Assembly: GCA_902494715.1 (NCBI GenBank)
Contig: CABUUJ010000022.1
Span: forward strand, 1 to 32,017
Source of the DNA: an uncultured Collinsella sp.
GTDB taxonomy: Bacteria > Actinomycetota > Coriobacteriia > Coriobacteriales > Coriobacteriaceae
Direction: 5' to 3'
DNA length: 32,017 bases
Shown: piece by piece, positions 22,862-30,215 of the stretch
How positions within the stretch are numbered: position 1 is the first letter of the stretch
How the letters are laid out: every line of letters starts with the position of its first letter
The notes under the pieces: generated by a model
Databases searched by the model: none
What the model was told of the DNA's origin: nothing
Seen by the model: only the letters and a program-made list of their open reading frames with translations
Translations under genes and position numbers: made by a program

Positions 22862-24280
22862 CTAGCGATCGGCGAGCGGCTTGTACTCCAGCGGCTCGAT
22901 AACCGGGCGATACGCGGGGCGAATAATGCGGTGCGCGCAGAAGAGCTCTTCCATGCGGTGTGCCGACCAGCCGGCCATGCGGGCGACGGCGAATAGCGGC
23001 GTAAAAAGCGTCTCGGGTACGCCGAGCATCTTGTAGATAAAGCCCGTGTACAGGTCGATGTTGGCACAGATGGGCTTGGTCATGCCGTGGTCGCGCATCA
23101 CCTGCGGTGCCAGGCGCTCGATGCGCTCGATGAGCGCGAACTCCTCGCCCAGGTCCTTCTTGGCGGCAAGCGTGCGCGCGTAACGGCGGCAGACCTCGGC
23201 GCGCGGGTCGCTCAGCGTGTAGACGGCGTGGCCCATACCGTAGATGAGACCCGTGCCGTCGAAGGCCTGCTTGTCGAGGATCTTGCCCAGGTAGGCTGCG
23301 ACCTCGTCCTCGTCCTCCCAATTGGAGACGTGCGCACGGATGTCCTCGTGCATGGACACGACCTTGGCGTTGGCGCCGCCGTGGCGCGGGCCCTTGAGTG
23401 AGCCGATAGCCGCGGCGTAGGCGGAATACGGGTCGGTGGCCGAGGAGGACAGCACGCGGCAGGCAAACGTGGAGTTGTTGCCGCCTCCGTGTTCGGCATG
23501 CAGCATGAGCATCACGTCGAGCAGCATGGCTTCGTCGCGGGTGAATGCCATGCCGCCGCGCAACACCTGCAGGATGGTCTCGGCGGTGGAGAGACCGGGT
23601 GTGGGGTGCGGTACATGAACCTCGGAGCCGCGGCGCTTGGCGACCGAGGCCATATGCGCGAAGGCGGCGATGCGGGGGAGACGGGCGAGCATGGAGATGG
23701 CGACGTCGATTTCGTGCTCGGGCGTAATGGCGTCGGGCTCGGCGTCGAAGGCGTAGAGCAGCAGCACGGCGCGCTGAAGCACATTCATGATGCTCGACGA
23801 CACCGTGGTCATGGGGAACTCTTTGACGTACTCATCGCTCAGGTGCCTAAAAGCGCCCAGACGTCCGCAAAAACCGTCGAGCTCCTCTTTGTTGGGCAGC
23901 GAGCCCGTGATGAGCAGGTAGGCGACCTCTTCGTAGCCATAGCGATTCTCGGCCTGGGCGTTGTTGACCAGGTCCTCGATGCTGTAGCCGCGCAGCGTAA
24001 GCTTGCCCTGGTCGGGCACGACTTTGCCGTCGACCTTGTTGTAGCCGTGCACGTCCGAGATGCGGGTAAGGCCCGCGACCACGCCCGAGCCATCGGCATT
24101 GCGCAGGCCGCGCTTGACGTTATGCTCTACGAACAGGCCCTCGTCGTACGGGGCGGTCGGCAGGCCGTGGTAGAGGTTTTCGCTTTCGGGCGAAATCTGA
24201 CGGCTCGCCTCGTAATCCAGAACCAGGCGGCTCAGGTGATCGTCGAAGCGGTAGTAGATTTTCTTGGCGTCGTAGGCCAT
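22862..24280 (-). CDS. gltA: Citrate synthase
   Basis: Condenses acetyl-CoA and oxaloacetate to citrate. The 472-residue product has the catalytic and binding residues in their contexts: H264 in HAEHGGGNNS, H300 in GPRHGGAN, H351 in GMGHAVYTLSDPR and D409 in NIDLYTG. It is about 40-90 residues longer than the commonest bacterial forms, mostly at the N-terminus. GGAGAGGAG lies 6 bases before the ATG. The ACT-domain gene upstream is on the same strand 77 bases away and may be cotranscribed. In a fermenter such as Collinsella the enzyme likely feeds glutamate synthesis rather than a full cycle; that is inference. Confidence 0.94.
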   Translation of the reverse strand: MAYDAKKIYYRFDDHLSRLVLDYEASRQISPESENLYHGLPTAPYDEGLFVEHNVKRGLRNADGSGVVAGLTRISDVHGYNKVDGKVVPDQGKLTLRGYSIEDLVNNAQAENRYGYEEVAYLLITGSLPNKEELDGFCGRLGAFRHLSDEYVKEFPMTTVSSSIMNVLQRAVLLLYAFDAEPDAITPEHEIDVAISMLARLPRIAAFAHMASVAKRRGSEVHVPHPTPGLSTAETILQVLRGGMAFTRDEAMLLDVMLMLHAEHGGGNNSTFACRVLSSSATDPYSAYAAAIGSLKGPRHGGANAKVVSMHEDIRAHVSNWEDEDEVAAYLGKILDKQAFDGTGLIYGMGHAVYTLSDPRAEVCRRYARTLAAKKDLGEEFALIERIERLAPQVMRDHGMTKPICANIDLYTGFIYKMLGVPETLFTPLFAVARMAGWSAHRMEELFCAHRIIRPAYRPVIEPLEYKPLADR

Positions 24281-24357
24281 GCGCGCTCCTCTCCGGTCCG
24301 CTTTGGGGCCGCGCGCTTGGACGATATGACGTCAAGCTGCCCCGAGCGGCTTGTTCG

Positions 24358-24645
24358 CTACAGGCGGTACATAAAGTTAAAGACGTCCTCGCGCTGGATG
24401 GACACGTTGACGCCCGAAAGCTCGCCGGCCTCGGCCAGGGCCTTCTGCAGCTCGGCGAAGTCGAGCTTGGACTCGGCGGTGTCGGCCAGCATGGTCATGG
24501 TGAAGATGTCCTCGATAATGGACTGCGTGATGTCGCGGATGTCGACGTTGGCCTCGCCCAGAACGCGGGTGACGCCGGCGACGATGCCGGGGCGGTTCTT
24601 GCCAAGGACGGTGATGACGATACGGGAGGACGAGATCTCGGCCAT
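24358..24645 (-). CDS. ACT-domain protein, UPF0237 type
   Basis: 95 residues forming one ACT domain: VITVLGKNRPGIVAGVTRVLGEANVDIRDITQS in short blocks, with the GKNRPGIVAGV loop that usually binds amino-acid ligands. Members of this small family are often found beside UPF0210 genes; here the neighbour is citrate synthase. A role in sensing an amino acid, plausibly one linked to citrate and glutamate metabolism, is inference. The ATG has a GAAAGGG site. Confidence 0.85.
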   Translation of the reverse strand: MAEISSSRIVITVLGKNRPGIVAGVTRVLGEANVDIRDITQSIIEDIFTMTMLADTAESKLDFAELQKALAEAGELSGVNVSIQREDVFNFMYRL

Positions 24646-24692
24646 GGGAAACCCTTTCGCGTGGTTGCGGCGCGCGCGGGGCGCTCCGCTAC

Positions 24693-24715
24693 GGTACAGT
24701 GTTCATCATTGTACC
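24693..24715 (-). promoter_or_regulatory. Palindrome over the -10 of the ACT-gltA promoter
   Basis: GGTACA (24693-24698) and TGTACC (24710-24715) flank an 11-base centre; pairing extends to 9 bp with one mismatch. On the minus strand it contains TACAAT (24708-24713), a plausible -10. A transcription factor could bind here. Found by eye; no -35 is convincing. Confidence 0.35.
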
Positions 24716-25041
24716 TGTCTGGCGCAAAAAAGGCGCGCTCGCTGCGGCGTTACATGCCTGCAACATGAGCGTAAGGGGGAAGGCCGTACGGGGAAGAGCC
24801 GTCTGGCGCGTGTCCGGCTCGTGTTGGGTTGATTTCCGATCTCAGCCGAACACATTGAGCGGACAGGCCGTTCCCGCAGTCAGCCGAACGCCTCCGACGG
24901 CTGATTCCGAACTGGAAGCGGAGGGCATCCCCGCCCTTCGGTAGGGGATACCGCTCCGCGGCGCATGCCGCGGGCGGCGCCCCTATCGGACCACCGTGAC
25001 CTCAGTTGGGATGGGCCCAGCACTGCCGCGTACTCGGTGAG
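24716..25041. other. Gene-free GC-rich block at the accessory junction
   Basis: No credible gene. Several stems are packed here: TCAGCCG/CGGCTGA around 24878-24905, a large hairpin from GCGGAG (24918) to GCTCCGC (24959) with ATCCCC/GGGGAT inside, and CGCGGC-GCAT-GCCGCG (24957-24972). CAGCCGAAC occurs twice. The block separates core genes from the recombinase remnant and might hold an attachment-site remnant; I could not identify a core repeat or tRNA end. Confidence 0.4.
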
Positions 25042-25767
25042 CTAGAGCCAACTGTTCATCTTCACGTCGCGTATGGCGATATTTCGGTCGTCCGGCTCGG
25101 TGATGCCGTAGCCGAACGCCTGGAGCGTCTCGATGGACTCCTGGATCCTCTGTTGGAACATGGGACCCGGATCGACCCTCGGCCCGAGGTGCCCGCGCCA
25201 AAGGCACGGCGTGGCGCGCAGCATGTTATGGATTTTGGAGATGGGCTCGATGTCGGCGTAGACGTTGAGCGTCGCCATGGCGTCCTTGTGGCCGAGGATC
25301 GATTGGAGCGCCTTGATATCGCCGCCTTGGCGGATCCGCTGCGTTGCGAACGTGTGGCGAAGGCCGTGGAACGTGATCAGCTCGTCGTTGGTGCCCATGA
25401 GGCCGTTGGTCTCCGAGAACGTCTTGAACGCCCTGCGGATATAGCTTGTCGTCGCGAAGGTCGCGCCCGGCTCCGACAGGATGTAGCAGTCCCCGATCTC
25501 GACCGCCCCGGTAAGGCCGCGCAAGCGCAGCTTTCCGCAGTCGATCTCGTGGGTCTCCTTCAGGAAGGGGAGTAGGCCGACCGGGTCGATGGGGATACCC
25601 CTGGCGTCATGGGTCTTGGTGTCCTTGATGAACGAACCCATTCCCTTCGCGTACGCCACCGAGTGTCTGATCGAGATCAGGCCCGTCTCGAAATCCACAT
25701 CGCACCACCGAAGGCCGCAGACCTCGCCGATTCGCATCCCCGTGTGCAGGGCGAGTACGACCGCCCT
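25042..25767 (-). pseudogene. Tyrosine recombinase/integrase, N-terminally truncated
   Basis: The open frame contains a complete-looking catalytic domain of a phage-type integrase: first Arg in GMRIGEVCGLRW, HGLRHTFATQR, LGHKDAMATLNVYAD with the nucleophile Tyr, and a normal C-terminal tail. The arm-binding and core-binding N-terminal domains are missing. Reading upstream in frame, RAVVLALHTG runs directly into the TAG stop of the XRE gene, so the 5' end was lost by deletion or rearrangement at that stop codon. ATG 25737 could start a 231-residue catalytic fragment, but function as an integrase is unlikely. It marks the block to its right as acquired. Confidence 0.8.
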
Positions 25768-26019
25768 CTAATCCTCGTCGGACCAATCGAGTCCGAACTC
25801 CTTTCGGGCATCCTCTTCGCTCATGACTTCGAGAAGGTCTCCGGGTTGGCAACGAAGGGCGAGGCATAGCTGCTCGAGCGTGTTGAAGCGAATGCCGCGA
25901 ATATGCCCTTTTTTAATACGGGACAGGTTCACGGGCGTGGTTCCAATCCTTTCGGCAAGTTCGTTCGAGGAAATCTTTCGCTCGGCCATGATCTTGTCGA
26001 GGCGAACAATTACGGGCAT
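25768..26019 (-). CDS. XRE/Cro-type HTH regulator (YozG-like)
   Basis: 83 residues, mostly one helix-turn-helix domain, with the recognition region near residues 16-40 (SSNELAERIGTTPVNLSRIK) and the LCLALRCQPGDLLE end typical of small Cro-like proteins paired with DUF2975 membrane proteins, as in Bacillus YozG-YoaS. It starts 9 bases after the DUF2975 stop behind AAGGAAA, so the two form an operon. A palindrome over the operon's promoter (26579-26597) is a likely operator. Its stop codon abuts the integrase remnant in the same frame. Confidence 0.85.
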   Translation of the reverse strand: MPVIVRLDKIMAERKISSNELAERIGTTPVNLSRIKKGHIRGIRFNTLEQLCLALRCQPGDLLEVMSEEDARKEFGLDWSDED

Positions 26020-26028
26020 GGCGTTTCC

Positions 26029-26541
26029 TTACGCAATCTCGTCGGAGTCGAGGTACAGCTCTCGGGCGTACAAGAAGAGCTGGGAAAGCATGAACAGGAC
26101 GATGCCGAGAACCAGAGAGGTCCAATCGAATGATGAAGCGATCTCTTGGGCGCCGACGGCCCCCTCGCCGCCAAACATCGAAACGGAGGTTTTGAGTGAG
26201 CCGGCGTAGAGGCTGGTGGCAGCTTGAACAACGAAGAGAATGCCGAGCACCTTCAAGCATGTCGCAGACCCTTTCTTGAAGGGGTCTCCGCTCTTGATCG
26301 TCCACACGAGAACGGCGCTGAGGATGGTCGTAGCGATACCGATGACGGCAGGGACCAATGTCGAGATCGCAAGGGCTGGATACGCGGGGGAGTCTGCAAT
26401 TACAGGGTTGTCGAGCACTTCGATTGCTGGCTTTAAGGAGAACGCCACTTGTGCGATGGCGGTGGCGCAAAGGGTCGCAGAGGCTATCGCACATGCGATG
26501 CGGAAGGAATGAAGCCGGGGAGTGCGATTGTCGGAACTCAT
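26029..26541 (-). CDS. DUF2975-type membrane protein
   Basis: 170 residues with four predicted membrane segments near 13-35, 55-80, 93-115 and 140-162. Family membership is suggested by the topology, the DPFKKG loop after the second segment, and the adjoining XRE gene; these pairs are common in Gram-positive bacteria with unknown function. It may sense a membrane signal and modulate the regulator. The promoter lies between it and the divergent secreted-peptide gene. Confidence 0.7.
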   Translation of the reverse strand: MSSDNRTPRLHSFRIACAIASATLCATAIAQVAFSLKPAIEVLDNPVIADSPAYPALAISTLVPAVIGIATTILSAVLVWTIKSGDPFKKGSATCLKVLGILFVVQAATSLYAGSLKTSVSMFGGEGAVGAQEIASSFDWTSLVLGIVLFMLSQLFLYARELYLDSDEIA

Positions 26542-26578
26542 AATAACCTCCGAAGAATTTAAAAAACTCAGGTTACTT

Positions 26579-26613
26579 TTTAACAGTTTATGTTAAATTG
26601 ACTTTGCCGGCAA
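26579..26613 (-). promoter_or_regulatory. Divergent promoter with operator-like palindrome
   Basis: TTTAACA (26579-26585) and TGTTAAA (26591-26597) form a 7-bp inverted repeat with a 5-base centre. On the minus strand, TTGCCG (26608-26613) and TAAACT (26585-26590) at 17-bp spacing form a promoter for the DUF2975-XRE operon whose -10 lies in the palindrome centre. On the + strand a TTGACT (26598-26603) could be a -35 for the peptide gene. One site could control both directions. Confidence 0.55.
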
Positions 26614-26661
26614 GTAATCACAGCATGCTGCAACCGAAACCCCTCTAGATTGGAGAGGATT

Positions 26662-27027
26662 ATGTTCAGCACTGTTAAGTCGTGTAAGCTCTTGGTTTTC
26701 CTCGGCCTCGCTCTTTGTCTGTTGCTGCCGGGAGCCCCCGCTTTTGCGGATACCCCGATGCCTCCTTCCCAGGAGAGCAGCCAGTGTGCCCTCGTTGAGC
26801 CCCTCGGGTATACGGACGACGTCGTCGATACCTACTGGAGCTACAGCTGTCCTCGCGGCGTAAGCGGGCACAGCATCTCGATGTTCAACATCTCTTACAA
26901 GACGATCTCCTACCGAAATGGCTATCGCCGATCCGCGCATCATAGGGAATCCCGCCTCGCTGCAATGTGCTCCTGTGGTGTTCTTGGCACAACTGATAAA
27001 TGGCAATTTGTCTATAGCACCTACTAG
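26662..27027 (+). CDS. Secreted Cys-containing peptide, lactococcin 972-like
   Basis: 121 residues from ATG 26662 (GGAGAGG upstream). The N-terminus is a clear signal peptide: positive start, hydrophobic core about 9-22, and a likely cleavage after AFA at residue 29. The mature part of about 92 residues has four cysteines, two of them as CSC. The pattern W/Y-S-Y ... HS ... N, an alanine-containing block before the end, and the terminal FVYSTY recall lactococcin 972 (which ends FYYNFW and lacks cysteines). The membrane protein and ATPase genes downstream agree with such systems. A bacteriocin-like role is inference; another secreted signal or toxin is possible. Confidence 0.5.
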   Translation: MFSTVKSCKLLVFLGLALCLLLPGAPAFADTPMPPSQESSQCALVEPLGYTDDVVDTYWSYSCPRGVSGHSISMFNISYKTISYRNGYRRSAHHRESRLAAMCSCGVLGTTDKWQFVYSTY

Positions 27028-27037
27028 ATGCGAGGAA

Positions 27038-27060
27038 GGGCCGAGCATTTTGTTCGGCCC
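27038..27060 (+). promoter_or_regulatory. Attenuator-like hairpin between peptide and permease
   Basis: GGGCCGA (27038-27044) pairs with TCGGCCC (27054-27060), 10 bases after the peptide stop. The following sequence CTCTGTTCC is only mildly T-rich, so partial termination is plausible. This would give more peptide than transporter message. Confidence 0.5.
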
Positions 27061-27093
27061 CTCTGTTCCGACTGGATGAGGTTAAGGTTGGCG

Positions 27094-29316
27094 ATGAATA
27101 TGCTCAAAATCTCGAAGGCGATCTTTAGGTCGCTTCTCTCCTCCAGGTCGCTCTGTGTTGTCGTTGTTGCGTTGATGGTTCTTTGTGCTCTGCCCGTCTT
27201 CAGGAGCGCGGCTGGCATCGACGGACGGGTCGAATACCTCGAGTCGGGAATAACCCGTGTTGAGCAGGAATTGTCAGCATCCTATGCGGATGCGCTTGTG
27301 AATGCGGGGGAGGACGGTGTCTATACCTCTTCATCAAGCATGCCCGCGCTTCTGTACCCTCTTGCCGCGGGACGTCTTATCTTGGCACCGCTCTCTCCCC
27401 TACTTCCGTTTCTGCAGATATCGGATGGAGAGTACACCTATTATGACGGATCGAAGGAGTACTTGCTATGGGTCGCAACGGCCGTTGCCGTCTCGTTCCT
27501 TGCTGCGCGTCTTAACAAACGTGAAAAGCTCATCATCCAGGCACCGATGGGCGAGCTGGGTAGACTTGTTGCATCGAGCGTATGGGCGAGTGTTTTTGCA
27601 ATGCTTGCCGTCCTCGCCATCAATCTTCCAGGGATAATCGCCGCGCTTGTGAAGAATGGCCCGGGCTCGCCGTTCTATCCGATAGGCTACATTCAATATG
27701 CGACTCCGGTTATCAAACCGGCTTGGCTGGTGTTCGCGCAGACGGCCATCTTGCAATTCTTGGTGGCAGCGTTCATCTCGCTTGTCGTTCACCTTGCCGT
27801 GAAGATTGCCAATAACCCTACGCTTGGAATCGTGTTCGTATGTGCCCTGATGGGGGTGACGATGGTTCCCGGGTATTACGGAAGATCCATCGCTTTACGT
27901 GAGTTCGCCCTGTTGAATCCCCTTACGTATGCGAACACTGAGTTGACCGTCGGCGCCTATAGCCCGTACCCGACAACGCAGATAGTGAATCTGCCTGGAC
28001 TTTGCTTCGAGTGTGGCGCGATTGCCCTCGTATGCGCAATCGGGATCGAGGTGCTGGCAATTAGCCTGCTTTGCGTTGCTGGAAAGAGCGGCTGCGCGTG
28101 CCCGATATCCCCGATTTGTCTTGAGAGAGGTTCCTTCACTGCATCGAGAACGGCAACTCGTTCGAGCGCTTGTGCCTCCGCCGTTGCATACGTAAGAACG
28201 ATGGGGAAACTGCTCCTGCGTTCTCCTACCCTCGCCGTATGCGCGATTGCAATGTCGACGACGATGCTGGCCCCGGCTCTGGTCGAGATGTTTCCTGACG
28301 CTGATAACGTTTCCGCTGTTCGGTATAGGGATGGGGAGCTCCGTTCAATAGATCGGTATCTAGAGCAGAACGCTGCGAATATGGACGTCGAGGGCAAAGC
28401 GGCCCTGGAAGACATGCGGGATGCTCTTTCGGGTTTCGTGTACGCGCCTATGCCTGCGGAGGGGTTTCGAAGCCTTGCGACGTACGAGCGCGCTCGAGGT
28501 GAGCTGGGCGCGGCAGATGCGACTCTCCTGCAATCGATCGGAATCGAGCCGGAGACTCCTTCTCGTGCGGAGGCGCGCGCCCTTCTGCTTGAGTCGATCG
28601 CGAGCTTGCCGGACCCCAAGGTTTACGAGTTAAGTACGAAGATGCCCCCATTAATCCTCCTTTCGTATCTCCAGGCAGCGCTTCCCTCCTTATTTTTGCT
28701 GTTGCCCGTGGTTGTCACATCGCTCGCGTGCACCCACCTGCAGTGTCGTTCCCTTCTGGTTCTCCAGATCCCCGCAACAGCGCATGTGCGTTTTCTGACG
28801 GCTGTTGCGCTGGCTCTCCTGCTTGGCTTGGTGCTGCTTTTGGTGTCGATGGTTCCCGCTGTCGTTGTGTCCGTGATTAAGAACGGTGCGGGTGGATCGG
28901 AGTATCCCGTCGCTCTCATTCGGGCGGGAGCTTCGACAACGTCCATAGTGGGGGAGGCGGTGTTGTGCAGTATTCCGTTGCTGGTCATGGCATACGGCGT
29001 GATTTCCGTCGTCGCTGCGTTGACAGCAGCGATTAGCCGCAACCCCGTTGTCACCGGAATGGTTTGCGCGGTTCTCTTGGTGTTGGGTTCGTTGAGCGCT
29101 CATGTTGAAAGCGTGGGCATGGGCGTCGCGCTGCTGGCTCCATTCGCCTCGTTTGATCCCGCTTCCCAGGTGGGGACGATTGGGTTCCTTGGGCGAGGGA
29201 CGAACGCGATGCCTTTTGGAGAGGTCGTCGGCGCATCGGGCGCTCTGCTGGTGGTCTTGGGCGCCGTATCTCCGTTGATGGTGCGCCTGAGTGTTCCAAA
29301 GATCGAAAGGGGATGA
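27094..29316 (+). CDS. Double-length ABC-2-type permease
   Basis: 740 residues from ATG 27094, chosen for AAGG about 7 bases upstream; open frame extends to 27028. The protein is two similar halves. Each has one membrane segment, an extracytoplasmic stretch, then about five segments. The block NLPGIIAALVKNGPGSPFYP in half 1 matches VPAVVVSVIKNGAGGSEYP in half 2, and NNPTLGIVF matches RNPVVTGMV, so it arose by internal duplication and one chain could supply a full transporter channel. It overlaps the ATPase gene (ATGA at 29313). Export of the peptide, or self-protection from it, is the likely role. Confidence 0.75.
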   Translation: MNMLKISKAIFRSLLSSRSLCVVVVALMVLCALPVFRSAAGIDGRVEYLESGITRVEQELSASYADALVNAGEDGVYTSSSSMPALLYPLAAGRLILAPLSPLLPFLQISDGEYTYYDGSKEYLLWVATAVAVSFLAARLNKREKLIIQAPMGELGRLVASSVWASVFAMLAVLAINLPGIIAALVKNGPGSPFYPIGYIQYATPVIKPAWLVFAQTAILQFLVAAFISLVVHLAVKIANNPTLGIVFVCALMGVTMVPGYYGRSIALREFALLNPLTYANTELTVGAYSPYPTTQIVNLPGLCFECGAIALVCAIGIEVLAISLLCVAGKSGCACPISPICLERGSFTASRTATRSSACASAVAYVRTMGKLLLRSPTLAVCAIAMSTTMLAPALVEMFPDADNVSAVRYRDGELRSIDRYLEQNAANMDVEGKAALEDMRDALSGFVYAPMPAEGFRSLATYERARGELGAADATLLQSIGIEPETPSRAEARALLLESIASLPDPKVYELSTKMPPLILLSYLQAALPSLFLLLPVVVTSLACTHLQCRSLLVLQIPATAHVRFLTAVALALLLGLVLLLVSMVPAVVVSVIKNGAGGSEYPVALIRAGASTTSIVGEAVLCSIPLLVMAYGVISVVAALTAAISRNPVVTGMVCAVLLVLGSLSAHVESVGMGVALLAPFASFDPASQVGTIGFLGRGTNAMPFGEVVGASGALLVVLGAVSPLMVRLSVPKIERG

Positions 29317-29321
29317 TCTCG

Positions 29322-30062
29322 ATGATTGACCTTCAAACGCTGACGATCTCTTATGGAAAGAAGGTGCTCGTAGATTCGGTGAACGCTGAGTTTGCCCCGG
29401 GTACGGTCTACGGTCTCGTCGCTCCGAACGGGCATGGAAAGACGACGTTGCTGCGTGCGATGGCAGGTTTGCCGGGTCCTCGCGTGGACGGGAGCATCGT
29501 TCTGGATGAGGTGCAGGGTACGGGTGCGAGAGAGGTCCGTTCTATGATCTTCTATGCACCTGGTGAGGGGACGCTGCTGTATCCCGGATTGCGTGCGGAA
29601 GATCACCTCAAGATGGTTTGCGATATGTGGCCGCATGCTCGCGATATCGAAGAGATAGTGGAACAAACGCAGATAGGCGAGTTCGCGAAGATGAGGATCC
29701 GCACTCTGAGCCAGGGCATGAAGCAGCAGCTTACCCTGGCGATTGCGTATGCGACGGGCGCGCGGTACCTTCTATTAGATGAGCCCATGAACGCGCTCGA
29801 CCCCAGCAGGGTGGACTTGCATTCCGAGATTCTCAGGAAGCTGGCCGATTCTGGTACGTGCATCATCATGTCATCCCACATCTTGGATTCGGTCGATAGG
29901 CTGTGCGATGAGATTCTGTTTTTGAAGGATGGGAGGCTCATTAGAAGCATTCCGCAAGATGATGCTGCGCCGAAGTCTCCTGGATCCCATTTCGCAAAGC
30001 CTGCCGGACGCGCCGAGGGTGCGCTAAGCACGTATCGGCGACTCTACGAAAAGGGCGGGTAG
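29322..30062 (+). CDS. ABC transporter ATP-binding protein
   Basis: 246 residues from ATG 29322 (GAAAGGGG 9 bases upstream); ATG 29313, overlapping the permease stop, is an alternative. Walker A is APNGHGKTT with K40, signature LSQGMKQQL near 129, Walker B YLLLDEP with D153-E154, and the switch His in SSHI at 186. Strongly similar to the ATPase domain of the fusion protein at 30216. It would energise the double permease. The last 40 residues are unrelated to the core and may contact the permease. Confidence 0.9.
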   Translation: MIDLQTLTISYGKKVLVDSVNAEFAPGTVYGLVAPNGHGKTTLLRAMAGLPGPRVDGSIVLDEVQGTGAREVRSMIFYAPGEGTLLYPGLRAEDHLKMVCDMWPHARDIEEIVEQTQIGEFAKMRIRTLSQGMKQQLTLAIAYATGARYLLLDEPMNALDPSRVDLHSEILRKLADSGTCIIMSSHILDSVDRLCDEILFLKDGRLIRSIPQDDAAPKSPGSHFAKPAGRAEGALSTYRRLYEKGG

Positions 30063-30215
30063 AAATGCAAGTTAAAAATCTATGTGGCCAATGTGATACC
30101 GTTGAACCCGCATATCGATACCGCTCAGCCATTCGCCTCGCCCCCGTCGCACGTATCTTCATCCGGTCTGTTACTTTTAATCTAACAATTCTTTGAGGAA
30201 CGTAGGTGCTTCTAA

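Noticed and set aside
24296..24345. Similarity between the ACT-gltA spacer and the tyrS hairpin arm (GGGCCGC ... TTGGAC-AT-TGACGT)
   Set aside because: About 14 of 16 positions plus a short offset match can arise by chance in a window of this size, and the spacer does not share the hairpin architecture.
24699..24944. 81-codon open frame on the + strand
   Set aside because: It runs through hairpins and the ACT promoter region, has no good ribosome binding site and no recognisable features.
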